DNA of 64,000 nt from Echinarachnius parma (taxonomy: Eukaryota > Echinodermata > Echinoidea > Clypeasteroida > Echinarachniidae): NCBI GenBank assembly GCA_037951105.1, contig JBAMJV010007218.1:1-64000 (forward strand). The letters are read 5' to 3'. This document shows, piece by piece, positions 50,001-55,683 of this stretch. The position numbers and the translations under genes are program-made. The notes under the pieces are model-generated. The model was not told the DNA's origin. It did not search any database and saw nothing but the letters and a program-made list of their open reading frames with translations. Positions within the stretch are counted from its first letter, which is position 1; each line of letters opens with the position of its first letter.

Positions 50001-50878
50001 TAAAATCAAGTTAATACAGTTTATTTTTTATAATTGAATGAGTATTGGCTGTGATATGCCCATCCAAATGAACGTTTTGTCAATAGGCAATCAGTGTTAT
50101 AGTGCTCAGGTTCATAACTTTATGAACCAGAGCTCACAAGAAAAGTGACTACTGTATAGGCCTACAGGTAACCTTTATAGACAGGTTCTATAAAGGTGTT
50201 ACTACTTTTAGCTGCAAGGGATAACCTTTGGTGGTCAATATAGGCAGGTTGGCTTAGCTGCTAAAATGCATAAACTTGTGTATAGTGACCACCTAAAAGA
50301 AACAAGAAAAGTGACCGCTGTATACAGGTGACTTTTATTGACAGGTTCTGTAACGTTGTTTTTAGCTGCAGGGGATCACTTTAGGTGGTCATTATAGGCA
50401 GGTTGACTGATGTAGACAGGTGGTAAACCTGTGTACATGTATTATAAATGGGGGCCACTGTAGACAGTGTCTCATCATTTGGACCTGCTATGTGTTGAAG
50501 CTGAACAGCTCACAACTCCTCAGATTTGTGTCTTCTTTTAAACGGAACACTGCAGCTCAGACATAGATACACTGAATAACAATACAGTACCCACAACCAC
50601 TGGTCAGCAGAGTTTTCCACCAAGCGTCAATTGAGCTAAAGATGTGACTCGGATTAGTTGTGAAATGCTCCGATGACTAATATATAGGCTACACTTATTT
50701 CTTAATTATTTATTTCTTCTACCAGGATGTATTAAAATTCATTGTCATATTTCATGTTTTGTTATGACAGGAATGCCTGCCACACATCTCTAAGGGGGAT
50801 TTCACGTTCAATGGAAAGACCTACTCAAATCTACACTCATTCCTGGAGGCTCTTCAGCGGGACCCCAATAATGTCTAG
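12982..50878 (+). CDS. Multi-exon NOD-like receptor gene (2A-like leader, DEATH, NACHT, LRR), possibly broken
   Basis: I infer one gene from eleven exons at 12982-13137, 15512-15780, 16490-16549, 17602-19314, 21530-21691, 23285-23455, 35036-35200, 41112-41273, 45286-45447, 47095-47268 and 50771-50878. All have AG/GT borders and matching phases (2, 1, 1, then 0 throughout), giving about 1,100 residues. The domain order DEATH, NACHT, LRR is that of cytosolic innate immune receptors of the NLR family, which is greatly expanded in sea urchins. In this family the NACHT ATPase is thought to drive oligomerisation, the LRRs to sense ligand and the DEATH domain to recruit adaptors. Odd points are a one-base frame change inside the NACHT exon, no in-frame ATG upstream of the 2A motif, and two wrecked LRR exons in introns. 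It may be a functional gene with sequence errors, a polymorphic null, or a young pseudogene. No first exon or promoter was found, and the LRR exon choice is inferred without transcripts. Confidence 0.8.
13264..13766. mobile_element. 503-bp near-perfect palindromic element with TTAA ends
   Basis: The left end TTAAAGGGCAATGCAACTC is repeated inverted at the right end (GTTGCATTGCCCTTTAA). The arms are nearly complementary to the centre at about 13515, where AATACTTGTAGTAGATGCGC turns into its complement. Both arms read as similar short open frames on opposite strands only because they are inverted copies. A half copy lies at 37062-38734. Confidence 0.85.
13870..14296. mobile_element. Small transposon with TTAAAGGAACTA inverted ends
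   Basis: TTAAAGGAACTA opens it and TAGTTCCTTTAA closes it. About 427 bases, no transposase, in the intron between the 2A and DEATH exons. Confidence 0.7.
14297..15511. other. Intron: half of a small transposon, poly-C run, unassigned remainder
   Basis: 14350-14586 matches the right half of the element at 27975-28411 and ends GGTGGTCCCCTTTAA. A C run of about 20 bases is at 14709-14728. The rest, to the DEATH acceptor, shows no structure I can support. Confidence 0.5.
15512..15780 (+). CDS. NLR exon: DEATH-fold domain
   Basis: This exon encodes about 89 residues starting FDDTLRGIAKDVTDNDKIEA and ending LSRIADKHFPI. It reads as a death-fold six-helix domain: FGKALGFCQGEIDNYL is a typical helix 2-3 segment with the conserved hydrophobic spacing, and the Trp of LRDWHD is the conserved helix 5 Trp. 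Death domains in NLRs bind adaptor death domains by homotypic contact in the cytosol. The acceptor is TATCCCCCAG (AG at 15510-15511) and the donor is ATAG|GTATGC at 15781. It enters in phase 2 and leaves in phase 1, matching the 2A exon before it and the linker exon after it. The frame is intact. DEATH is preferred over DED or CARD because of the Trp and the helix pattern; a profile search would settle this. Confidence 0.85.
15781..17601. other. Introns around the linker exon, with a 93-bp small element
   Basis: 17092-17184 has ends TTATCCCATTCAGGACTGG and GGTCCTGAATGAGTTAA, a tiny inverted-repeat element also found at 53239-53332. The rest is AT-rich intron with no other recognised feature. 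Confidence 0.55.
16490..16549 (+). CDS. NLR linker exon (Ser-rich, 20 codons)
   Basis: This short exon has acceptor ATTTACAG (AG at 16488-16489) and donor GGAG|GTAAGT at 16550. It is phase 1 on both sides, so it can be skipped or included without changing frame. It encodes SPSASSMESTASERKDVRG, a polar Ser-rich spacer of the kind that links the DEATH domain to the NACHT region. The next exon also opens with a Ser-rich stretch (QTSSSGSASPLS), which fits a flexible hinge. It could be an alternatively spliced cassette. Confidence 0.7.
17602..19314 (+). CDS. NLR exon: NACHT NTPase and winged-helix region, one-base frame change inside
   Basis: A 1,713-nt exon (acceptor TTTCTTTGTAG, donor ACTTT|GTAAGT). 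The first part, to about 18010, reads in one frame and holds the Walker A loop GEAGVGKST at 17868-17894, then FDMVIVVPLRES. From about 18008 onward the next frame carries Walker B, VFIIYDGLDEF (18061-18093), the sensor-like ILVTSRPW near 18260, the winged-helix segment with FPHKLFQEYMAGMHLA near 18861-18908, and the start of the LRR domain (HTVAGYLF). The first frame stops at TGA 18075 and the second has a TAG at 18007, so the change lies between them: one base too many or two too few. No GT-AG intron fits. NACHT domains bind ATP and drive NLR oligomerisation. All key NACHT residues are present on either side of the break, so this is either a recent inactivating indel or a sequence error. Confidence 0.9.
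19682..20232. mobile_element. 551-bp small transposon, TTAAAGAGATAGTTGAGTT ends
   Basis: The inverted ends AGAGATAGTTGAGTT and AACTCAACTATCCCT are flanked by TTAA on both sides. The interior has GAGGGCGCTACACAAAATAA and GAGCAAGGTGGAGTTAG. The same family lies at 48169-48702 and 61758-62323 and supplies the unit of the tandem array at 3.2-11.9 kb. TTAA duplication is typical of piggyBac elements, but no transposase is present to confirm this. Confidence 0.8.
20401..21296. mobile_element. 896-bp fold-back element with about 185-bp arms, TA-flanked
   Basis: The left arm starts CAGGGCGTATCAAAAAAAGC and the right arm ends GCTTTTTTTGATACGCCCTG; both are flanked by TA, as in Tc1/mariner-type elements. 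A second repeat is nested in the middle (20699-21075). It begins CAGTGGCGTACCCAGGATTT and has G-rich blocks alternating with AAATTTTCAAGACC-type units. A reverse-oriented relative of the nested repeat is at about 61080-61375. Confidence 0.75.
21530..21691 (+). CDS. NLR post-NACHT LRR-type exon
   Basis: 162 nt with acceptor ACAATACAG and donor ACTATG|GTATTT. It is phase 0 on both sides and follows the phase 0 end of the NACHT exon. It encodes AHLMVNDRDCKLMLSTGLAE, then TSLKTVFLCSCNMHDNFYSI and LAKEGQGTM. The SLKTVFLCSCNMHDNF segment has LRR spacing (LxxLxLxxCxxxDxxF), so this is a divergent LRR unit joining the NACHT block to the LRR cassettes. It resembles the last LRR-type exon at 47095-47268 in having a Met-ending donor. 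Confidence 0.75.
21740..23080 (-). mobile_element. Antisense non-LTR retrotransposon 3' fragment, split by nested transposons
   Basis: On the minus strand 22910-23072 encodes LKLNGCNLNEVNRCKYLGVI then IDQNLTWKLHI, the end of a reverse transcriptase domain. 22012-22230 encodes the C-terminal tail LLKQSFIHSSYKAFNALRLE. The two are now separated by the element at 22235-22908 and probably by an older internal deletion as well. It lies in the intron after the post-NACHT exon. Confidence 0.7.
22235..22908. mobile_element. 674-bp TA-flanked small transposon with a nested second element
   Basis: The ends CCGTAAATCACTGTGTATAA and TTATACACAGAGATTTACGG are inverted, with TA on both sides. Inside, 22349-22823 has its own ends ACACCCTGTAG/CTACAGGGTGT plus a palindrome around GCTCATAAATATTCATATGA. 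The order of insertion is therefore retrotransposon, then this element, then the inner one. Confidence 0.75.
23285..23455 (+). CDS. NLR LRR cassette exon 1 (57 codons)
   Basis: 171 nt with acceptor TCTTATCTTAG and donor ATCAAG|GTAACTTTG, phase 0 on both sides. It encodes VEHLELTKVTLSQSASRDVA, then TWLSLLNLTYLKLDEVHLGD and DFFAMVSGRHASAAAIK, which is two LRR units. It differs from its sister exons mainly at the residues beside the conserved leucines (LELTKVTL, LKLDEVHL). The preceding 130 bases of intron are also shared with the cassettes at 35036 and 41112, so the duplicated unit included intron. Confidence 0.9.
23456..24694. repeat. Intron with a 292-bp tandem duplication and poly-C runs
   Basis: Sequence from about 23970 (TATTAAATTAGATACAGTAC) to 24263 is repeated from about 24272 to 24540, offset 292. 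Each copy contains TAGCTTCGMCGCTGCCCC, CCCAATTGCCTGCATGAC-type text and GAGCAGATAC. C runs occur at 24051-24068 and 24258-24274. A short palindrome, CCCGTGGAAATCCACGGG, is at 23734-23751. Confidence 0.7.
24695..25383. mobile_element. Inverted-repeat element with repeated AAGCAATTGCTT palindromes
   Basis: Ends CAATGGGCCGTATGCATAAA and TTTATGCATATGGCCCATTG. The interior carries at least seven copies or near-copies of the palindrome AAGCAATTGCTT (near 24718, 24770, 24797, 24853, 25217, 25282, 25335 and 25348). There is no transposase. Confidence 0.75.
25738..25764 (+). other. 2A-like motif in the retrotransposon leader
   Basis: The frame reads LRLILAGDINPNPGPNTD. It keeps GD-I and NPGP of the 2A consensus but has Asn in place of the usual Glu. 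2A-like sequences near the start of non-LTR retrotransposon proteins are known in sea urchins and amphioxus. A stop follows about 24 codons on, so this copy is inactive. Confidence 0.65.
27012..27481. mobile_element. 470-bp small transposon in the retrotransposon
   Basis: Inverted ends TTAAAGGGAAATTCCAGTAG and CTACTGGTATTTCCCTTTAA (one change), again with TTAA at both outer edges. The sequence before it, 26340-27011, is AT-rich filler of unknown origin. 27535-27600 is the end of a TTAACCCTAA-type element. Confidence 0.75.
27975..28411. mobile_element. 437-bp small transposon, TTAAAGGGTACCACCA ends
   Basis: Ends TTAAAGGGTACCACCA and TGGTGGTCCCCTTTAA. It sits inside the retrotransposon between the linker and the reverse transcriptase core. 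Partial copies are at 898, 14350-14586 and 35648-36015. Confidence 0.8.
28846..30370. mobile_element. Insertion block splitting the reverse transcriptase, with two inverted-repeat elements
   Basis: The reverse transcriptase frame breaks after LLRVQNDLLTV and resumes at AILVLLDLSAAF. Inside lie 29227-29559 with ends AATCGGGTCAGGAGCC/GGCTCCTGACCCGATT, and 29849-30285 with ends AGCGTCTTTTCGCTCTGCGA and its near complement (ATT on both flanks). No transposase is seen. Confidence 0.7.
31405..33748. mobile_element. 2.34-kb fold-back element with about 1-kb inverted arms
   Basis: The left end GGGTCATTCCATGTCAAATC is complementary to the right end GATTTGACATGGAATGACCC. The arms stay complementary inward to about 32410 and 32735, e.g. 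TCCAAGAATTCTATAGGGG near 31924 against its complement near 33210, leaving a loop of about 320 bases. No coding region is present. A solo end of the family is at 12487-12592. Transcribed, it would form a very long double-stranded RNA within the NLR intron. Confidence 0.85.
33749..34481. other. Intron segment sharing a 300-bp block with 44.9 kb
   Basis: 34153-34470 (GGTGTACCGTGTCCCATCTA, AGGATAGAAGCTTTTTCTCC and on) matches 44930-45220 and 45700-45816. It belongs to the intron carried along when LRR cassettes were duplicated. Confidence 0.65.
34482..34838. mobile_element. 357-bp small transposon, CATCCCATTCATACTTA ends
   Basis: Ends CATCCCATTCATACTTATGT and ACGTAAGTATGAATGGGATG. It is flanked by TGTGTAA and TGTGTTA, a likely 7- to 8-bp duplication as in hAT elements. 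Comparison with the intact intron at 23090-23135 and 41400-41445 shows the empty site. Confidence 0.75.
35036..35200 (+). CDS. NLR LRR cassette exon 2 (55 codons)
   Basis: 165 nt with acceptor TCTTATCTTAG and donor ATCAAG|GTAACTTTG, phase 0 on both sides. It encodes VKHLELSALTLSQSASRDVA, then TWLSLSNLTYLMLFDVQHLS and DDFFAMVSAHASAIK. It carries one extra residue in the second LRR (FDVQHL against DEVHL in sister exons). It is 11.6 kb from cassette 1 because a retrotransposon and a large fold-back element occupy the intron. Confidence 0.9.
35282..35399 (+). pseudogene. 5'-truncated LRR cassette copy
   Basis: From ATGTAGCAACATGGCTG to the donor ATCAAG|GTAACTTTG this is the last two thirds of an LRR cassette, reading VATWLSLSNLTHLTLVSVHL then DDDFFAMVYAIASAAAIK. 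The first 50 or so bases (VEHLELxxLTLSQSAS) are missing. The sequence before it is the intron that follows cassette 2, up to ATTCTTCCAGA, which matches the exon text CTTCCAGA at the breakpoint. A cryptic AG at 35280-35281 exists, but an exon starting there would not be phase 0, so it would break the reading frame. Confidence 0.8.
35648..36030. mobile_element. Partial copy of the TTAAAGGGTACCACCA element
   Basis: It follows the 27975-28411 element from its left end through GTGGGGGAAATTAATTGCTT and stops short of the right inverted end near 36015-36030. Confidence 0.7.
36370..36903. mobile_element. 534-bp small transposon, TTAAAGTGA ends
   Basis: Ends TTAAAGTGATCAGTGTAAAG and ACCTGTGTCACTTTAA, with interior text shared in reverse with 55137-55683 (GAATATTGAGTTCATATTTT and ACCATAAGCTAAACAACACG). 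Confidence 0.75.
37062..38734. mobile_element. Half of the 503-bp palindromic family, interrupted by a 1.4-kb insert
   Basis: 37062-37209 and 38615-38734 together match the right half of the element at 13264-13766, down to the closing TTGCCCTTTAA. The break falls in AGTGGTAAA|GCCGATAG. Confidence 0.8.
37210..38614. mobile_element. 1.4-kb inverted-repeat element with TAAA duplication and a repeated GTAACACCGGGAC motif
   Basis: The ends GGGCAATTCCACGAT and ATCGTGGAATTGCCC are inverted, with TAAA on both sides; the empty site is known from the copy at 13630. Inside, the motif GTAACACCGGGAC or its complement occurs near 37235, 37405, 37602, 37616, 37830, 38042, 38057, 38078 and 38240. No transposase is seen. 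Confidence 0.8.
38735..41005. other. Intron: AT-rich, with a repeated CGCCCCCGTGAG segment, an internal duplication and an ATT tail
   Basis: 39200-39490 has repeats of ATCGCCCCCGTGAGCC and GCCCTCGTGAA around A and T runs. 39930-40130 and 40620-40790 are diverged copies (TATATAAAACAACAATATTA and TATATAAAACAACCATTTTA). A C run is at 40216-40233. (ATT)n ends the stretch at 40974-41005 after GTTGAATAAATACC, which looks like a retrotransposon 3' tail. No gene is seen. Confidence 0.5.
41112..41273 (+). CDS. NLR LRR cassette exon 3 (54 codons)
   Basis: 162 nt with acceptor TTTATCATAG and donor ATCAAG|GTAACTTTG, phase 0 on both sides. It encodes VEHLELRGLTLSQSASRDVA, then TWLYLSNLTHLWLDEVHLAD and EFFATVSAHASAIK. 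Its silent changes (GGGGCTTGACTCTTAGCC, CAGCAAGCAGGGATG) are shared with the broken cassette at 42905/44152 but not with the others, so those two are the most recent duplicates. An ATT microsatellite ends just upstream, at 41005. Confidence 0.9.
41455..42486 (-). mobile_element. Antisense non-LTR retrotransposon 3' fragment
   Basis: On the minus strand 42292-42486 encodes LSYGILAWGSSNRINIDKIL then RTQKRILRSIYG, and 42051-42248 encodes TRLRILQNTFIYNGPKLWNS. Both are typical of the region after the reverse transcriptase in non-LTR elements. A one-base frame break lies between them. It sits in the intron after LRR cassette 3. Confidence 0.75.
42905..44250 (+). pseudogene. LRR cassette split by a transposon and overrun by a microsatellite
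   Basis: The 5' end of a cassette remains at 42905-42920 (acceptor TATCATAG, then GTAGAACATATGGAAC). The rest resumes at 44152 with TCTGGAACTGTGGGGCTTG and reads ELWGLTLSQSASRDVATWLS then FSNLTHLKLDDDADD. Between them lies a 1.23-kb element with the same eight bases on each side apart from one change (TATGGAAC and TCTGGAAC), so the element inserted into the exon. The 3' part of the exon and its donor are gone, replaced by a GAT/ATC repeat that begins where other copies have CTAGATGATGAC. It cannot be a working exon. Confidence 0.85.
42921..44151. mobile_element. 1.23-kb hAT-like element inserted in an LRR exon
   Basis: The left end CATAGGCGCCGGAAG and the right end CTTCCGGCGCGCCTT are imperfectly inverted. 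It carries G/C blocks with AATCCAAAAAGTGGGGGG-type text, CGCTGCGCGCTTCGCGCGCG, and two to three copies of ATGCACCAGATTGCACAATT followed by CGCTTCGCTCCCTCG. The 8-bp duplication fits hAT elements. A second copy of its inside is at 46110-46800. Confidence 0.75.
44244..44380. repeat. GAT/ATC microsatellite grown from an LRR exon
   Basis: (GAT)n switches to (ATC)n near 44280. It starts right at LKLDD of the broken LRR exon and encodes runs of Asp and His if read on. Confidence 0.8.
44851..45032. repeat. Intron block repeated at 45635-45816
   Basis: About 180 bases (GTAGTGCATTTTGTCAGTAA to CTATACTCGTAAT) occur twice, offset 785, on either side of LRR cassette 4, with very few differences. The second copy follows a poly-G element end at 45588-45634. 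Confidence 0.8.
45286..45447 (+). CDS. NLR LRR cassette exon 4 (54 codons)
   Basis: 162 nt with acceptor TCTTATCATAG and donor ATCAAG|GTAACTTTG, phase 0 on both sides. It encodes IEHLDLRSLTLSKSASRDVA, then TWLSLSNLTYLELAGVHLDD and DFFALVSAHAAEIK. The intron just before it (CCTATGGAAATGTGATATTG to CATAG) matches that before cassettes 2 and 3. It is flanked by two near-identical 180-bp intron blocks, at about 44851-45032 and 45635-45816. Confidence 0.9.
45817..47094. other. Intron with a second copy of the CGCTGCGCGC repeat
   Basis: 46110-46800 repeats the interior of the element at 42921-44151: CGCTGCGCGCTTTTCGCGCG, then several copies of GGTATGCACCAGATTGC. No gene is seen up to the acceptor at 47094. 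Confidence 0.6.
47095..47268 (+). CDS. NLR divergent C-terminal LRR exon
   Basis: 174 nt with acceptor TTTTTAACCCACAG and donor TCTATG|GTACAT, phase 0 on both sides. It encodes IQSLKLNNMFLSYQSSRDFA, then TAICLMSDLIKLDMICDGLT and VRIHRVFIKTLKQKADSM. It keeps the cassette frame (xxSLKLxxxxLSxQSSRDxA) but is much diverged, as expected of the fixed last LRR before the C-terminus. The acceptor has a strong pyrimidine tract. Confidence 0.8.
47269..50770. other. Last intron, repeat-bearing
   Basis: Besides the element at 48169-48702 it holds a G run at 48097-48118, a fragment GTCCGGGGGGCGGAGCCCCC at 48845, and a diverged tandem repeat of about 175 bases at 50131-50470 (AAGAAAAGTGACYRCTGTAT, GCAGGTTG, GGTGGTCAWTATAGGCAGGT). 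48985-49985 may be a further element with TTAAAGG ends, not proven. Confidence 0.5.
48169..48702. mobile_element. 534-bp small transposon, TTAAAGGTAACGTTGAGTAT ends, with inner inverted repeat
   Basis: The ends are exact inverted copies with TTAA outside. Its left part is the reverse complement of the 19682 family's right part. An inner hairpin has arms GCGCTAGCGTTCTAGGTCCT and AGGACCTAGAACGCTTGCGC. Confidence 0.8.
50771..50878 (+). CDS. NLR terminal coding exon
   Basis: The acceptor is TTTTGTTATGACAG (AG at 50769-50770). In phase 0 it encodes ECLPHISKGDFTFNGKTYSN, then LHSFLEALQRDPNNV, and ends at TAG 50876-50878. Its phase matches the exon at 47095-47268, 3.5 kb upstream. I have no family motif for this tail; the exon is supported by splice site, open frame and phase only. 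A possible poly(A) signal ATTAAA lies at 51343-51348. Confidence 0.65.
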   Translation, partial: ECLPHISKGDFTFNGKTYSNLHSFLEALQRDPNNV

Positions 50879-51805
50879 TACGTAAGATGGGAAACATGGA
50901 ATCTACCAATAGATGTTAAATGATAATGAATTCACACTTTTATTGTGTAGTCGTGATTATGAAAATGTACATGTATTCTTAAACTCAGACAAACAATGTT
51001 CTTGAATCAACATTTACAAAATATCACATAGAGCCGTTTGTTTACTAAAGAAGAAATGTATTCCATTGGCCTCCCAAGTATGAAAAATTAATGATTCATA
51101 AAAAGATGGATTTGTGTTCATCTCTTCATTTCAACCATCACAGATCAACCAAAATCCACCAAGTCTACTACCTCTGAGTGGGCATAATTTCAGATGCCAG
51201 TTTATCAAGCTATCACTGGCTTTGCAGCCTGTATCAAGTATAATTTTAATATTATGAAAACGGGCTGTATTATCAACAAGTCTATAATGGGACATGGACA
51301 CTTTCAGTTTAAACCCTATATTTATGTATGACTGATAGGCAAATTAAATTTTGTGATGACTTGGCAATAGATTTGGGTATTGAAAGCTGTATCCATTTTG
51401 TAGACTGAATGCAAATGCTAAGATGCCATATATCATAGTTGTCCGTACATTACAATACAAAAACAAATCTGCTGAGTCAATGTTAAAAGGAGATAATAGC
51501 TCACCAAAGTAGATGATATTTTGCTTGATTATAACCTTCTACATCCAGATTGCCAGACTGGTGTATTGCATCAGCTCATCATTTCCTAAATCTGTGTTTC
51601 TCCCTTCTTATGATTCAATGTTTTGACATTTCTTCATCAGTATCTACCATAAAAATGCTGATGCTGCTGCTGACGATGATGAGTCTAGTAATGCTGCTGC
51701 TGCTGCTTCTGCTGCTGCTGCTGCTGCTGACGATGATGAGTCTAGTAATGCTGCTGCTGATGCTTCTGCTGCTGCTGCTGCTGCTGACGATGATGAGTCT
51801 AGTAA

Positions 51806-51858
<53 letters not shown>

Positions 51859-52145
51859 GACAGCATCATACACCAAGAGGACGTTCTAGGCAACCTCGGT
51901 TCAGATGCGGGACTTGTGTTTGTCTGTGAAACGGTAAGTCACGGAAAACGGAAACCCTCAAAAAGGGTCAAATGGTGGTCCAAGGAACTGACGAGAAGAA
52001 TAATGGACTTGGCACTACTGAACTACCTAGCCAAGTCATTCCGGGTCTATGGAGCGGCAATTTTTGAAAATCGGGTATCTTTAGAGCGGCAATTGGGTGT
52101 GAAAATGGGGGTCTTTTAAGCGGCACATACCCGTCTTACATTATA
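50879..52145. other. NLR 3' flank and CTG/GAT minisatellite
   Basis: 50879 to about 51350 is the likely 3' untranslated region, with ATTAAA at 51343-51348. 51655-51860 has three units of about 60 bases with GACGATGATGAGTCTAGTAA followed by CTG runs. One frame reads DDDESSNAAAAAS repeats, Asp8, then GGQHHTPRGRSRQPRFRCGT CVCL and a stop, which could be a decayed exon of a low-complexity protein. Confidence 0.45.
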
Positions 52146-53123
52146 TACTCCGCACAAAAAGAAACAGGACACTTATTTAAGACAACATATCTCATATTAT
52201 ATTATGATAAAATATATGTTATTTTATATCAAATTAAAGATAAAATTACCCTTTTCGATATTAGCATAGAATCCAGGAGAAATCATTCATGCATGACTTG
52301 TCACGGTCAATTAACCACCGCAAGGTCTGTTTAAAAAAAAAAGCAAAAATGGAACATGCATTCAACCATTTAAATGTTCACAAGTATGATATAAACGCTA
52401 TATTCATGACATGGCATAATTATTTCATTACAAATGTGATTTTTTTTAGTTTCATCTCATTAGAAAAAGTGTAAATGAAGACAAATTGTGAACGTTGTAG
52501 GTTTTATTTTCATCCAAATGTAACAAAATGGGGAATTCCATGGCTGAGGTTTATTTATCGAAACTACAGTTTGTGCCCTTATTTCAACATGAAACTTGGA
52601 ATAAATTCTTCTCAAGAATTCTACCGTTGTCTAAAGATCTTTAAAATCTGATGTCACCCTTGGTCAACCATTTGGGCAGTCTCTAACATGTCACTTCTCT
52701 AGGTAACTATGGTTGAAATTGCAAGGGACATATGAAACAGACAAGCTTTTTGCCTCAAAACAGACCAATATGTTGATGTTCTCATAACCTGGCCCTGTTT
52801 TATTGGAAAATGTGTATTATTGGAGTTTGTTCATGACAATAAGGTTGAATGGTGTCATTAAAGACTTGCCCCGCACATCTTGTTTCATGCAAGACGCTTA
52901 CTCATTGCAGTCGTCCATTGTTTTTGCTATTTTTGAAAACAGACCTTGCTATTGTTAATTGATCATGGCAGTTCATGCATGAACGATTACACCTTTAATT
53001 TATATTCTGCCTGTAGAGGACTAAATTTCCTTTAATTTGATATATGATAATGTACACTCTGTCGTACATAATTATTAAATATTTCAACTTAAACAAGTGT
53101 CCTGTTTCTTTTTGTGCGGAGTA
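52146..53123. mobile_element. 978-bp mariner-like non-autonomous element, TA-flanked
   Basis: Ends TACTCCGCACAAAAAGAAAC and GTTTCTTTTTGTGCGGAGTA; the inverted repeats extend to about 36 bases (GGACACTTRTTTAAG). TA lies on both sides. No transposase frame is present. Confidence 0.8.
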
Positions 53124-53418
53124 TACATGGGTGTGCCCCCCCCCCCCCCCCCGGAATTTACTCTTCTTCAAGTAAGGAGGATGTTTTCATCATTATTGGT
53201 CTAGGTGTGGGACTTGTGTTTGCCTGCGAGACGCTGCCTTAACCCATTCAGGATTGGTCCTGGGAATACTCGAGGAAGGAGTCTATGGATAATGCATGTT
53301 ATACCAACATCAGTCAGTTCTGAATGGGGTAATAGTGAAATTTAAAATGCATTTATCCAGAAACATTTGTTGCTATTGAATGTTGAACAACCATGGTATA
53401 GCCACACACACCCGAAAC
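53124..53418. repeat. Poly-C run and 94-bp small element
   Basis: A C run is at 53138-53152. 53239-53332 has ends TTAACCCATTCAGGATTGG and TCTGAATGGGGTAA, the same family as 17092-17184. Confidence 0.6.
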
Positions 53419-54745
53419 TTAAAGCGAACCAAAACGCATAACACAAAGCAAACTATGTAGTAAGACCTATTTTCACACATCCCAAATGTTCCTGAATCAC
53501 CCCTTCCATTATTTCTTTTAAAAAGTGGGCACAGTTTATGTTTTGCTATCGCAGGCTCTTTATGGATGCTCTGAGTGGCGCCATGATTTTTGTTTGCCGC
53601 CGAAACGTGACGTTTTTTCTGGACTGACGTGTATTGGTCTAGCCAAATGCCATTTTAACTATAAGTTTAATAACGTATTTTTATTTTAAAAATTGGAGCG
53701 AACAAAAATACATTGCATTGCTTATAGTTGAGCATTTAGAATCCAATTATTTAGTATGTGTTTTATTTGTTTCTACCTTGAAAATATGTTAAACATGATA
53801 GTACTTATTTTTTAGTATGAACGAGGGTGTTCATACGCAATTTGACTTGAATGATATTAACGAGCGCGTACACGTTCGCAATCCTTCACAATTGTAATTT
53901 TTGGCTACTTGTAATTCAATGAATATACTAGAACACGAGCATTTATTATTCTGATATGAATCACTGCAAAAGCAACTAAATGGGCTTCAGACAGAAAACA
54001 ATGCCATCTCAATATACAGCTCAATTGTATAGTAGGATAAATGAAAAACTAGCATTTCTTAAAACCATAACTATAGAAATATGTGTAGGCAGTTCATCCA
54101 GTATGTAAGCCTTTGAGTTGTACGACAAAGTGGAATGACACCCATTTCCAAATCAAAGAAAGGGAATGTTTGGTACGTAGTTTGGTATCATCGCAGCTGT
54201 TTGGGGGCATGCTAGAGAAAATCGTACATGCTCGGCATGAATCATGTACAGTTGTGTGCACGTTCATGCTTCCTTAAAAACAATTGTTACCATGGCACCT
54301 CTGACAATTATGTCAAAAAGCTATGGTATATTTGCTAAATAACCACATTTAGTCACATTTCCACGTCTTCCCCGTCTCGAATGGTCGTTGGTTAATATCT
54401 TCTCTTTATATATACATGTATATATATATACTTTTTGTTGTGGCCTGTGTTTCAACAAAGACAAAATCGTCTATTCTTTCAACATGATCATGAATGGAAT
54501 TTTAGCTCTGAAGTCCACACAAAATTGGCATCTTTGCTGGCCCAGGGGTCTACACAAAAATGTAAACATGGCAGTCTCCATGTTAGCACGGGACGCCGTA
54601 AAAAAAGTAATTTGTGTCGTCTCTTTGCAAGATTGTTGTGGCCTCATCAGTGAGCCATTTGTTGTGATTCATATATCAAATTAAAGCTCTCGGTGTCGCA
54701 AACGAAGTAGCATAGATGAAATGCTGTCATTTTGGTTCGCTTTAA
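53419..54745. mobile_element. 1.33-kb element with TTAAAGCGAACCAAAA ends
   Basis: TTAAAGCGAACCAAAA opens it and TTTTGGTTCGCTTTAA closes it, with TTAA at both edges. About 1.3 kb of AT-rich interior has no transposase domain I can see. Confidence 0.75.
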
Positions 54746-55136
54746 ATCTGGTGGCGAAAGCGTACGGAGAGCGTGGTAAGATCGTAGTACGAGCGCGAAC
54801 GAGCTACCATTGTGTCATTAATCGCTCGATTTGTCGGCGCTTCCCCTGCGCTTTGATCAAAATGTTTTGTTTTTTCTAAGTACGAGAACGCAGGAGAAGC
54901 GTGGTTCAGGTGTGACGGCACCATTATTGGGGTAACATGAAAGGGCTACTACTCCTGTTAAAGGGGAAAGATTTGATCAAACATCTCTGTTTCTGAAGGA
55001 ATGTTCTCCACTTGATGGGATATACCTGTTAAACCCTTGACTACAGGGACTGGGCAGGTTGTGTTCTATAACTGTATTGTATTGGTTGATGACTTACAAT
55101 TGCACTGTTGTTATTGAGTAGCCTGTGCCTAATGGG

Positions 55137-55683
55137 TTAAAGTGATACAGGTAAAGTGTCTAACTCCACGAAAAGTACTTGGAGCTTCCTCGTTTCTCCT
55201 CTACCGTGTTGTTTAGCTTATGGTAAAAGAAGAATAAAATAGGGTTTGATTTTTACAAATGTCCCTTTAGTATGAAGATAATTATCATTGAAATCTTTTA
55301 TTTGAAAAACGTTGATCAACGCTTTTGATAAAAAGTACAATTGTCCTAGCTTAACACGTCCGGATGCAGCACGCGTGGGAAACATTCCGGAGATTGAACT
55401 TTGAGCCGAGCGAGCACAAATTCCATGAATTCTGTACTACGTCTGTAAACATACACGGGTGCGAATATCTCAAACGGATCTCAAACTGCGACAAATGTAT
55501 GGCAGACCATCAGTATTCGGTGATAAAATATGAACTCAATATTCGTTTTTTTTCACTAGGTAAACAGCTCTTCTTTCAATCTTTCACAAATCTTTCAATT
55601 GTATTTTACGATGATATTGATATAGGATTGAAGTCTTAAATGTCATTTTGTGCAATATCTGACACTTTACCTGTATCACTTAA
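55137..55683. mobile_element. 547-bp small transposon, TTAAAGTGATACAGGTAAAG ends
   Basis: Exact inverted ends with TTAA outside. The flanks 54950-55060 and 55685-55800 are diverged direct repeats (TTTGATCAAACMTCT, TCTCCACTTGATGGG). Confidence 0.8.

Noticed and set aside
51615-51893. Ser/Ile-rich and Leu/Met-rich frames over the minisatellite
   Set aside because: They are shadow frames of the CTG/GAT repeat; only the Ala/Asp frame has any case.
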